A DNA stretch of 24,830 nt from a virus. The translations under genes and the position numbers were made by a program. The first letter of the stretch is position 1; each line of letters starts with the position of its first letter. The notes under the pieces were generated by a model. The model was not told the DNA's origin. It did no database searches and was given only the letters and a program-made list of their open reading frames with translations. The stretch is from IMG/VR virus record IMGVR_UViG_3300037808_000719, positions 1 through 24,830 of that record, one strand, 5' to 3'. Below, piece by piece: positions 14,668-21,124 of the stretch.

Positions 14668-15168
14668 ATGAAAATACATACATTAGACGACACAGCATAC
14701 GAACTAAACGAATTACCAGAAACAATCAATGATATGTGGTTTGCTATATTTGATAATAGCAATCCAAAGGACGCAGATTACTTTTTCGTTCCATTGATAT
14801 TTTTGGAAAGTTTCACATCGCCTGCATTGGTTTTGCGGATAGGTGAGCATGTTATTAAAATGCCATTAGATTGGCAATTGCTTATTGGTGAACCTGACAC
14901 AGGAGATTTAGAGGCAATTCCGTTGACCAGTATTAATGACAGAGATTTCAAAGCATTTTCTTTCAATAGTCTAAGTAGTTACGACGCAAACTTTCTGCCC
15001 GTTGAGGTTATAGACGTATACAACGAAGTTCAATGGTACAATCCAAAACTTAAAAATGGACAATACTTGGCAGTACCGTTAAGTGAAGGTGAGTCACCCA
15101 CGGTTGTGTATTTCATCAAAGATGCATCAAGAAATTGCCAAGTGGTTGATTACGCACAGGCGTGGTAA
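14668..15168 (+). CDS. Conserved protein of unknown function upstream of gp62-like gene
   Basis: A 166-residue acidic protein with mixed alpha/beta character. The central part (LVLRIGEHVIKMPLDWQLLIGEPDTGDLEAIPL, in two strands) and EVQWYNPKLKNGQYLAVPLSEG near the C-terminus are patterns I have seen in marine T4-like phages, without a function. It has no nucleotide-binding motif and no membrane segment. It abuts the gp62-like gene with no gap (stop at 15166-15168, next ATG at 15169), so the two are probably co-translated and it may belong to the replication apparatus. A divergent sliding clamp is conceivable but the protein is short for one and I cannot support it. Confidence 0.75.
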   Translation: MKIHTLDDTAYELNELPETINDMWFAIFDNSNPKDADYFFVPLIFLESFTSPALVLRIGEHVIKMPLDWQLLIGEPDTGDLEAIPLTSINDRDFKAFSFNSLSSYDANFLPVEVIDVYNEVQWYNPKLKNGQYLAVPLSEGESPTVVYFIKDASRNCQVVDYAQAW

Positions 15169-15615
15169 ATGGCACACAAATTAGATATATTTAAGGTATT
15201 ACGGGCAATTGATTCAAAAGATTATGATTTCTATGACAACATGTCAGATGAAGAGAAAAAGGGATTCAGTGCTTTTCTTGGTTTGAAATGGGGTGCTGGT
15301 GTGGAAAGTGATGTATTGACGCAATGTCTTTATGTCATAGGCATGAATAATAGAGCAAACAGACACATGTTCGATATAAACAGAGACCCTAAATTGCAAT
15401 GGTTGACATTAGTAGCGGGAAGTCCTAAGTTAGGAAATCAACGACATGTATGGGCATCAACAAAAAATAAAGCAATTACATCTAGTGTTAAAACTAGGCA
15501 ATCTAAATTGACAAAACTATTCCCTCATTACAAAGATGATGAAATTGAATTATTGAGTAACTTAGTTACAACAAGGCAAATAACAGAATATGCGAAAGAC
15601 TGTGGAGAAAAGTAA
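15169..15615 (+). CDS. Clamp-loader small subunit, gp62-like
   Basis: A 148-residue protein. The N-terminus HKLDIFKVLRAIDSKDYDFYDNMSDEEKKGF and the middle LQWLTLVAGSPKLGNQRHVW resemble the small clamp-loader subunit of marine T4-like phages; gp62 joins the gp44 ATPase to load the gp45 ring for the phage polymerase. T4 gp62 is 187 residues, so this is short. The assignment rests on recalled pattern and on the replication context (uvsW upstream, DnaE-like protein downstream); gp44 and gp45 are not in this window. The end overlaps the next gene by 26 bases. Confidence 0.6.
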   Translation: MAHKLDIFKVLRAIDSKDYDFYDNMSDEEKKGFSAFLGLKWGAGVESDVLTQCLYVIGMNNRANRHMFDINRDPKLQWLTLVAGSPKLGNQRHVWASTKNKAITSSVKTRQSKLTKLFPHYKDDEIELLSNLVTTRQITEYAKDCGEK

Positions 15616-16288
15616 GGTATATACATGTAAATATTGCGATAAGGATTTCAAGCGAGAAACTACATTAATGGTGCACTTATGTGAGCGGAAAAGACGATGG
15701 CAGGAAAAGGACGTTAAAGGTGTCCGTATTGGGTTTAACGCTTTTATAAAATTTTTCCAATACACACAGAATTCAAAAAAACCAAAGACACAAATGGAAT
15801 TTATCAGAAGTAAATTCTATGTCGGATTCGTTAAGTTTGGAAGATATTGTGTTGATATTAGTGCAATAAATGTTAATAATTTTATCGAGTATGTTATCAA
15901 GAAGAATAAAAAACTTGATTATTGGACTAGTGATACGTTATATTCGGAATACATGGATACTCTACTGACGACTGAGAATCCAATTGATACATTGGCACGT
16001 GCTATAAAATACAGTATGGTATGGGCGGAGAATAATGACACCGATAGCAAGGATGTTCTTAGGTATGGAAACAAAAATGTCATTTGTTATGCAATCACAA
16101 CGGGGAAAATAAGCCCTTGGGTTCTTTATAACTGTACGAGTGGAAAGAACTTCTTACATAATTTAACACAAGAGCAAACTGAATTAATATGGGAATACAT
16201 TAATCCGTCTGTATGGGAGGGAAAATTTAAAGATTTCCCAACAGATACTAACTACATTAATGGAATATTATCACAGGCGGGATGGTAA
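15590..16288 (+). CDS. Zinc-finger protein of marine T4-like phages
   Basis: A 232-residue protein. A single N-terminal zinc finger, YTCKYCDKDFKRETTLMVHL then C (C13, C16, H29, C31), is followed by a basic cluster ERKRRWQEK and a conserved alpha-helical domain. Recognisable blocks are KFYVGFVKFGRYCVDISAINVNNFIEYVIKKNKKLDYW (read in two halves), LRYGN and SPWVLYN, and a C-terminal LSQAGW. I recognise it as a conserved marine phage family of unknown function. The finger plus basic patch suggests DNA or RNA binding, and its place between a clamp-loader-like gene and a DnaE-like gene points to replication or transcription. ATG 15590 puts the finger ten residues from the N-terminus; the first 26 bases overlap the previous gene. 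Confidence 0.8.
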   Translation: MRKTVEKSKVYTCKYCDKDFKRETTLMVHLCERKRRWQEKDVKGVRIGFNAFIKFFQYTQNSKKPKTQMEFIRSKFYVGFVKFGRYCVDISAINVNNFIEYVIKKNKKLDYWTSDTLYSEYMDTLLTTENPIDTLARAIKYSMVWAENNDTDSKDVLRYGNKNVICYAITTGKISPWVLYNCTSGKNFLHNLTQEQTELIWEYINPSVWEGKFKDFPTDTNYINGILSQAGW

Positions 16289-16297
16289 CATTATTAC

Positions 16298-16900
16298 ATG
16301 AACACAATATTAATCGCAGGTGATAGTTTCGGCGCAGACTGGACAGTAAAATACACAAATAAAATGGGTTGGCCTAATATTATGGAGAATTCATTTGATG
16401 TAACCAACGTTGCGCAGGCGGGATGCAGTGAGTATAAGATACTGCAACAATTACAAAAAGTTAATTTAAGTGATTATGGTGTGGTTATTGTAAACCACAC
16501 CAGTCCTTATCGTCTTTATGTCAAAGACCATCCCATTCATAAAGATAACGTATTGCACCATTCTAGCGACCTATTGTACGGTGATTTAAAATATCACTTC
16601 GAACAGACACAAGACCAATCTATTATGCCAATTGTTGAGTATTTTGAAAACTACTTTGATATTGATTACGCGAAATTTGTATATAATTTGATATACCGAG
16701 AAATACACACATTATGTGAACCCAACACAATACATCTGAGTCATATTGGCTTATCAGAAATAAAGAAGTTGGAATGCCGTGATATACATGAGATTGATAT
16801 GTTTAAAAACAATTCTGGATTAATGAACCATTACAGCAGTGATGGGAATATTGAAATTGCACGAACCATAACAACAATGGTGAATGGGTTATTAAAATGA
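16298..16900 (+). CDS. SGNH/GDSL-type hydrolase-like protein 2
   Basis: A 200-residue protein with a canonical block I, ILIAGDSFGADW (residues 4-15, nucleophile S10), block II around AQAGCSEYKI (near 39-48) and block III VIVNHTSPYR. A C-terminal His (MNHYSSDGN) could complete the site, but the usual DxxHP is not clear, so catalysis is less certain than for the other two SGNH proteins. It lies between two replication-type genes and overlaps the next by ATGA, so it is expressed with them. Known SGNH enzymes remove acyl groups from glycans or lipids; the target here is unknown. Confidence 0.75.
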   Translation: MNTILIAGDSFGADWTVKYTNKMGWPNIMENSFDVTNVAQAGCSEYKILQQLQKVNLSDYGVVIVNHTSPYRLYVKDHPIHKDNVLHHSSDLLYGDLKYHFEQTQDQSIMPIVEYFENYFDIDYAKFVYNLIYREIHTLCEPNTIHLSHIGLSEIKKLECRDIHEIDMFKNNSGLMNHYSSDGNIEIARTITTMVNGLLK

Positions 16901-17469
16901 AAATGGACGCAGATATAGATATCGATTTCTTTGATAGAGACGATATATTGAAATTAATTAAACATGTGCCAGCGAGACAAGAGACAAATTCTGAATCTAA
17001 GCAACATAATAGTGGAGTGTATGTTACTGATATACCATATGACCCAATGCATAAATGTGCAAGTATTGATTATAAAGAAGCAGAAATGCGCGGATATTTT
17101 AAGATTGATTTCTTGAATGTTAAAATTTACCAACACATAACCAGCCCAAAGCACTATGCCGAATTATTGGCAATGGAACCACCATGGGAAAGGTTGCTTG
17201 ATAAGAATTTCTGTAGTCAACTTATACATATATCAAATCACTTTAATGAAATTGTGACGATGAAGCCTGATAGTATTGCCAGAATGGCAATGTTCTTGGC
17301 ATTGATTAGACCAGCAAAAAAACATTTGATGGGGAAAACGTGGGATGAAATTTCAGATGATGTTTGGTCTAAACCAAATAACAATGCGTACTTTTTTAAA
17401 AAAGCCCACTCAGTAAGTTATGCAATGTTGGTTAAATTACATATGAACATCATTCATCAATGTTCCTAA
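16897..17469 (+). CDS. Miniature DnaE (Pol III alpha)-like protein
   Basis: A 190-residue protein that reads as a condensed catalytic core of bacterial DNA polymerase III alpha, with motifs in the same order. DADIDIDFFDRDDIL (residues 4-18; D6, D8) matches PDFDVDF, which supplies catalytic D401 and D403 of E. coli DnaE. HNSGVYV (37-43) matches HAGGVVI. GYFKIDFLNVKIY (66-78; D71) matches the KFDFLGLRTL motif with catalytic D555. MKPDSIARMAMFLALIRPAKK (122-142) matches QPDCFEDMIALVALFRPGP. YFFKKAHSVSYAML (165-178) matches GFNKSHSAAYALV. The PHP domain, GRGS motif and most of the fingers are absent (DnaE is about 1160 residues). Whether it polymerises, decoys or regulates is unknown. ATG 16897 overlaps the previous stop; ATG 16903 is an alternative. 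Confidence 0.7.
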   Translation: MKMDADIDIDFFDRDDILKLIKHVPARQETNSESKQHNSGVYVTDIPYDPMHKCASIDYKEAEMRGYFKIDFLNVKIYQHITSPKHYAELLAMEPPWERLLDKNFCSQLIHISNHFNEIVTMKPDSIARMAMFLALIRPAKKHLMGKTWDEISDDVWSKPNNNAYFFKKAHSVSYAMLVKLHMNIIHQCS

Positions 17470-17830
17470 TCAATGTTATTGATTTTCTTTTTGTTCGTTT
17501 TTGTGAAATATTATCAAAACTAGTACATGGACCGATGAGTATTGATAGGTTCTTGTTGTTATATGATGTTCTATATGACTTAAATATACTCCACTCATCT
17601 TTAAGGAATAGGTTAATCGGTATGCTTCTGTTTGATTCCCACCACCAAGTCTCACCCAATTCTAAGAACAGTAGTCTCTTTTTTGGGTCACTTATATTGC
17701 CGAAATTGTACATAGTAGTTAATATCTTATCTTGATTCATAATAATACCAATATGTTCTATATTGGCATATTGTATGATTGACAAGAAGGGATATTTTTC
17801 TGCTATTTTGAGAAATAACTCATTTTCCAT
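17450..17830 (-). CDS. Conserved minus-strand phage protein, function unknown
   Basis: A 126-residue protein on the minus strand. The segment LFLELGETWWWESNRSIPINLFL (middle of the protein, split by ET-WWW) and the C-terminal KRTKRKSITLIRNIDE are recurrent in marine T4-like phages; the function is not known. The basic C-terminus could bind nucleic acid. A perfect minus-strand late promoter (17866-17859) lies 29 bases upstream of ATG 17830, so late expression is likely. Its 3' end overlaps the end of the DnaE-like gene by 20 bases. The plus-strand reading frame at 17460-17735 is its shadow. Confidence 0.8.
   Translation of the reverse strand: MENELFLKIAEKYPFLSIIQYANIEHIGIIMNQDKILTTMYNFGNISDPKKRLLFLELGETWWWESNRSIPINLFLKDEWSIFKSYRTSYNNKNLSILIGPCTSFDNISQKRTKRKSITLIRNIDE
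17468..17492 (+). terminator. Candidate intrinsic terminator after the DnaE-like gene
   Basis: AATCAAT (17468-17474) pairs with ATTGATT (17478-17484) around a 3-base loop and is followed by TTCTTTTT. The stem is AT-rich, but position at the stop codon and the T tract fit a terminator. It lies inside the 3' end of the minus-strand gene. Confidence 0.45.
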
Positions 17831-17835
17831 AAATA
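17828..17835 (+). promoter_or_regulatory. Late-promoter-like box CATAAATA, predicted leaderless start
   Basis: One mismatch from TATAAATA. The predicted +1 is 17841, exactly the A of the downstream ATG. The box overlaps the start codon (minus strand, 17828-17830) of the divergent gene. Confidence 0.55.
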
Positions 17836-17840
17836 TTTAA

Positions 17841-18278
17841 ATGTATTCAACTAGAATTTATTTATACAATCAGAGCCAAATTGGGTTTTTCTTTGACCCC
17901 AATGTTACTTCTACTATTCATTTACCGAGGACTAATTACGTGTACTCAAAAATACTAAAAGCAGTTAAAGGCGTGGACACAGTTATAGAGTTCCAATTCC
18001 TTAACCAAGACCAAAAACCTATTAATTTAGAAAACACCACTCTAACATTTAAACTAATTAGTGAGAATGCTGTGCTAATGAGCAAGGCATTAACCATCGT
18101 TACGCCCGCAAAAGGTAAAGCAACAATAACACTAACAAGCAACGATTTAACTGCTGTAGAAACGCAACGTGCTAATTACAGCATAGAGCGTGTGTTTAAC
18201 TCATTAACAGAGTTTGCTTACGTGGATGAACAAGCAGGAACACAGGGCGTGATGGATATACTACCTGCATTAACATAA
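17841..18278 (+). CDS. Probable virion protein, BppU N-domain-like
   Basis: A 145-residue beta-rich protein. The segment DTVIEFQFLNQDQKPINLEN then TTLTFKLISENAVLMSKALTIVTPAKGKATITLTSNDL resembles the N-terminal Ig-like domain of phage baseplate upper proteins (BppU_N) and related T4-like structural proteins. No enzymatic motif or membrane segment is present. The late box directly at the ATG, with no Shine-Dalgarno, predicts a leaderless late mRNA. The stop codon runs straight into an (AT)11 tract. Virion location is inferred from fold resemblance and late expression. Confidence 0.75.
   Translation: MYSTRIYLYNQSQIGFFFDPNVTSTIHLPRTNYVYSKILKAVKGVDTVIEFQFLNQDQKPINLENTTLTFKLISENAVLMSKALTIVTPAKGKATITLTSNDLTAVETQRANYSIERVFNSLTEFAYVDEQAGTQGVMDILPALT
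17859..17866 (-). promoter_or_regulatory. Minus-strand perfect late promoter inside a divergent gene
   Basis: TATAAATA on the minus strand, located in codons 7-9 of the plus-strand virion gene. Predicted +1 near 17853 gives a 23-base leader for the minus-strand gene starting at 17830. It is interlocked with the plus-strand box at 17828-17835. Confidence 0.65.
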
Positions 18279-18299
18279 TATATATATATATATATATAT
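18278..18299. repeat. (AT)11 tract upstream of phoH
   Basis: Twenty-two bases of strictly alternating AT, beginning at the stop codon of the virion gene and ending 17 bases before the phoH start. It may slip during replication and could melt or form a cruciform. Confidence 0.9.
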
Positions 18300-18316
18300 C
18301 ATTAATAGGACTATAA

Positions 18317-19030
18317 ATGGGAAAGAATAAGAAGTCGAATGCAGGAGCAAGTATTGTTTCAAAATTGCATTTGAAACTAGCAGAAATTGAACCAATTACA
18401 ATAGCACAAGGAGATTTTTTTAAGAATTACGATACTGGAAAGTGTCAATTGTTAATGGGTTATCCAGGAACAGGCAAAACGTTCCTTAGTATGTATAAAG
18501 CATTTGAGGAGTTAATCAATGGCGGTACAGACTTAAATCAAATTGTTATTGTGCGTAGTGCAGTGCCAACACGAGACATTGGCTTCCTGCCAGGTGATAT
18601 TAACGAAAAACAGCAAGTATATGAACTACCGTACAAAAAGGTATGTTCTGAACTGTTTGGAAGAGACGATGCGTATGAGATTTTAGTTAAACATGGTATT
18701 GTACGTTTTATGATTACATCGTACGTACGTGGTATTACACTAGACAACTGTATTATCATTATGGATGAATTCCAGAACTGTACGTCACATGAAGCAGATT
18801 CTGTATTAACTAGACTCGGTAAGAAATCAAAGGCGTTATTTTGCGGTGACTTTATGCAAACCGACTTTGTTAAAGATAAAGACAAGGACGTTTGTAAATT
18901 CGTAGAAGTATTAAAATCAATGCCTACTTGGTTTCAAACAAATGAGTTCGGCGTAGATGACATTGTGCGCTCTGGATTAGTTAAAGCGTACATTCGTGCT
19001 AAGTATCTAGTACACAAAGACGGGTTCTAG
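18317..19030 (+). CDS. phoH: PhoH-like P-loop ATPase
   Basis: A 237-residue PhoH-family ATPase. Walker A is GYPGTGKT (residues 48-55), the family signature VRSAVPTRDIGFLPGD lies at 79-94, Walker B is IIIMDEFQN (146-154), and the sensor-like CGDFMQTD follows. PhoH is widespread in marine phages; it is associated with phosphate stress in bacteria and probably acts on RNA, but its phage role is not settled. TAGGACTATAA upstream supplies a Shine-Dalgarno for ATG 18317. An (AT)11 tract lies just upstream. The next gene begins immediately after the stop, apparently without a standard start codon. Confidence 0.93.
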   Translation: MGKNKKSNAGASIVSKLHLKLAEIEPITIAQGDFFKNYDTGKCQLLMGYPGTGKTFLSMYKAFEELINGGTDLNQIVIVRSAVPTRDIGFLPGDINEKQQVYELPYKKVCSELFGRDDAYEILVKHGIVRFMITSYVRGITLDNCIIIMDEFQNCTSHEADSVLTRLGKKSKALFCGDFMQTDFVKDKDKDVCKFVEVLKSMPTWFQTNEFGVDDIVRSGLVKAYIRAKYLVHKDGF

Positions 19031-19031
19031 T

Positions 19032-19730
19032 ATTAAACCACGTAATATCGTATCGTTTGGTTGCAGTTGGGCGTATGGGGATGAATTAGTTGACCCTGAA
19101 TTAGAGAAACAAGGAATACAAGCACACTGTATAGAAAATGATTCATATCGGTTGAATCATTGTTATACAGGTGTACTAGCGAACCATTATGATTTATCAC
19201 AAGAGAATCTAGCATTTCCCGGAGCCAGTTTGCAATCGATGCAATGGAATTTAATGTGGTGGTTGGATAATCACACCGATGAATACATTAACAATTCGGT
19301 ATTGCTTGTTGGATTAACAGAGGAAAGTCGGTTTAGTTGGTACAATCCATTGCATGAAAGTGTGGGTAATGACCCAGATTGGAATAAACACCAACATTCA
19401 GTATGGTTGCATGAATCAAGTGATAATATAGATAGTGGTTGGTTCAAACTACACAAGCATTATTTAAATATGACTGCATGTGATGAACTATATGATTTGA
19501 ATTATAAAACAACAGCACGAATCTTTGATGGAATTGGTTCTGTATACAAGATTCCAGTTGTGCAATTTAATTTATTATCCCAAAATAGTATTGATATCGA
19601 TACATTACATGATATCAATACTCGTAATATACTCAAAAATCATTATAAAAAGCATGGGCATCCGACAGAGGAAGGACACCGAATAATTGCAAATTCATTG
19701 AAAGAAATACTAAACAGTGAATTAATTTGA
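19032..19730 (+). CDS. SGNH/GDSL-type hydrolase-like protein 3 (apparent ATT start)
   Basis: About 232 residues. Block I is RNIVSFGCSWAYGDEL, where GCSW replaces GDS and S is the nucleophile. LAFPGASLQSM is block II, LLVGLTEESRF is near block III, and KHGHPTEEGHRIIANSL gives the C-terminal catalytic His. The frame is open from 19011 but contains no ATG, GTG or TTG until TTG 19152, which would delete block I. ATT at 19032 (IKPRNIVSFGCSW), one base after the phoH stop, gives exactly the expected N-terminus, so it is taken as the start. Either this is a rare AUU initiation, or an ATG has mutated, or the base is an assembly error. It is the third SGNH gene here and probably translated together with phoH. 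Confidence 0.7.
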   Translation: MKPRNIVSFGCSWAYGDELVDPELEKQGIQAHCIENDSYRLNHCYTGVLANHYDLSQENLAFPGASLQSMQWNLMWWLDNHTDEYINNSVLLVGLTEESRFSWYNPLHESVGNDPDWNKHQHSVWLHESSDNIDSGWFKLHKHYLNMTACDELYDLNYKTTARIFDGIGSVYKIPVVQFNLLSQNSIDIDTLHDINTRNILKNHYKKHGHPTEEGHRIIANSLKEILNSELI

Positions 19731-19738
19731 AGTATAAT
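19711..19738 (+). promoter_or_regulatory. Possible sigma70-type promoter into the non-coding region
   Basis: A weak -35 TAAACA (19711-19716), a 16-base spacer and a perfect TATAAT (19733-19738) at the end of the SGNH gene. The AAGTATAAT context matches the promoter at 11052-11060. Transcription from about 19745 would read the 386-base non-coding region. Confidence 0.4.
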
Positions 19739-19871
19739 TGTAATTAATGTACTTGTTGCATTACTCACATGATAGTTGTTAAGTAGTCATGTTATTCCTT
19801 TTGCAGTTAGTTTGGATGTATTCATAGGCAAAGGTGACGTTTTACTCCGCGTCCTCCGAACAGAGTAGCAC

Positions 19872-19908
19872 AACAATTTTGAGTGGTATTGCATACAAAA
19901 TTGTTTTT
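19872..19908 (+). terminator. Hairpin with T tail in the non-coding region
   Basis: A perfect 10-base-pair stem (19872-19881 with 19896-19905) with a 14-base loop, followed by TTT so that five T in a row end the structure. AT-rich but terminator-like. Confidence 0.4.
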
Positions 19909-20013
19909 AATATTAGCGAAGTCCTGCTGTAGCACAACGCTAAGTGCAAAGATATTGTGTTAGTACATGAAGGTTTTTATATTTTTTGTTAAGTTTGCCT
20001 TTTCATATCACGT

Positions 20014-20050
20014 TGACTCTCGTGTGTGCGACAAGAGTCATTTTAATTTA
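20014..20050 (+). terminator. Hairpin followed by TTTTAATTTA
   Basis: TGACTCT pairs with AGAGTCA, and an inner TGT pairs with ACA after a 2-base bulge, leaving a 5-base loop. A T-rich tail follows at once. This is the second-best terminator candidate in the window after the one following gene 32. Confidence 0.5.
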
Positions 20051-20116
20051 ACCATTCTCGGTATTCGGTCGTGCTTAAATAACATATTCCCTACTGCGTT
20101 GATATATAATATCATC

Positions 20117-21124
20117 ATGCTAGATATCATTTCATTATTACCACCCAAGAAAAAAACAACATCAGGAGGATGGATTTCCTTCAATGCAGTGTGTTGCACA
20201 CACAATGGTGAGTCATTCGATAAACGAGGGCGAGGTGGAATTCTACTAGAAAATGACCACGATTGGCGGTACCATTGTTTTAACTGTAATTTCACTACAG
20301 GATTTGTATTGGGTAAGCCAGTAGCACATAAAGCACGCCAATTATTATATTGGTTTGGAGTTAGTAAAAAAGATGTTGATTGGTTAAGTTTAGAAAGTAT
20401 TAGGCATCGTGGGGTTAAAGATTTATTGGATGAGAGAAATGGAAACGATTTGCTAGATGATAAAGATGTAATTATCGATGCGAATAAAAGGTTTAAATCG
20501 GTTGAACTGCCATCATCCGCCAGATTAATTGTAAAAAGTGATACTCACTATGTTGAGTATTTAAAAAGTCGGGCAATAAAATTCAATCAATACACATTCA
20601 TGATTACTCCTACTGACAAAGCACGTAATAAGAACAGAATCATAATACCATATACGAATAAAGGAAAAATCGTTGGGTACACATCTAGGTACTTAGATAA
20701 TAAAACTCCCAAGTATTTAAATGAACAGCAACCAGGGTATGTTTTTGGTATAGATTTGCAGAAAGATGATTGGAAGTTTGTTATTGTGATGGAAGGTGTG
20801 TTGGATGCAATAAGTATAGATGGTGTGGCGGTTCTGCATAATAGAATCAGTCATATACAAGCCCAACAAATAAAACAACTACATAGGGAAGTTATTGTTG
20901 TTCCCGACCAAGATAAAGCAGGACTATTATTAATTAACGATGCATTATCACATGAATTCAGTGTGAGTGTCCCAATATGGGATGACCCATACGTTAAAGA
21001 CGTTAATGATGCAATCGTGAAATACGGAAAGATTACAACTGTTTTGAAAATATTAAAACATAGGTACTCATCTAGTCTAAAAATTAAACTTGCCAAGATG
21101 GCATTAGTAAGGAAGTTGAAATGA
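20117..21124 (+). CDS. gp61: DNA primase, T4 gp61-like
   Basis: A 335-residue primase that makes RNA primers with the gp41 helicase. The N-terminal zinc ribbon shows CCTHNGE (C26, C27, H29) and HCFNCNF (C54, C57). The TOPRIM domain has VIVMEGVLDAIS (E226) and VPDQDKAG (D264, D266). Length matches T4 gp61 (342). ATG 20117 is chosen because MLDIISLLPPKKKT is the normal N-terminus of the family; an in-frame ATG at 19967 would add 50 unrelated residues running through hairpins and is rejected. No Shine-Dalgarno; a TATAAT at 20105-20110 would place a transcript start at the ATG. It overlaps the next gene by ATGA. Confidence 0.92.
   Translation: MLDIISLLPPKKKTTSGGWISFNAVCCTHNGESFDKRGRGGILLENDHDWRYHCFNCNFTTGFVLGKPVAHKARQLLYWFGVSKKDVDWLSLESIRHRGVKDLLDERNGNDLLDDKDVIIDANKRFKSVELPSSARLIVKSDTHYVEYLKSRAIKFNQYTFMITPTDKARNKNRIIIPYTNKGKIVGYTSRYLDNKTPKYLNEQQPGYVFGIDLQKDDWKFVIVMEGVLDAISIDGVAVLHNRISHIQAQQIKQLHREVIVVPDQDKAGLLLINDALSHEFSVSVPIWDDPYVKDVNDAIVKYGKITTVLKILKHRYSSSLKIKLAKMALVRKLK

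Larger units (their letters stand above)
19731..20116 (+). ncRNA. Structured non-coding region before the primase gene (candidate RNA or origin)
   Basis: The only gene-free stretch above 300 bases. No reading frame longer than about 13 codons precedes the weak frame at 19967, and no tRNA was seen. Stems visible: ACATGA/TCATGT (19767-19772 with 19787-19792), TACTC/GAGTA (19843-19847 with 19863-19867), AACAATTTTG/CAAAATTGTT (19872-19881 with 19896-19905, followed by TTT), TTAGCG/CGCTAA (19913-19918 with 19938-19943), and TGACTCT/AGAGTCA (20014-20020 with 20034-20040, followed by TTTTAATTT). GTAGCACAAC occurs twice (19865-19874 and 19929-19938), each preceded by GTCCT. A promoter-like box lies at its left edge. 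An RNA of about 165 or 300 nucleotides, or a replication origin, are both possible. Confidence 0.4.

Noticed and set aside
17460-17735. Plus-strand 91-codon frame
   Set aside because: It is the antisense shadow of the recognisable minus-strand gene at 17450-17830.
20071-20079. GTGCTTAAA as a MotA-type middle promoter box
   Set aside because: The nearest TATAAT is 26 bases away, whereas MotA boxes sit about 12 bases from the -10.
19967-20116. 50-residue N-terminal extension of the primase from ATG 19967
   Set aside because: The added residues do not resemble primases and cover a terminator-like hairpin; MLDIISLLPP at 20117 is the normal family start.
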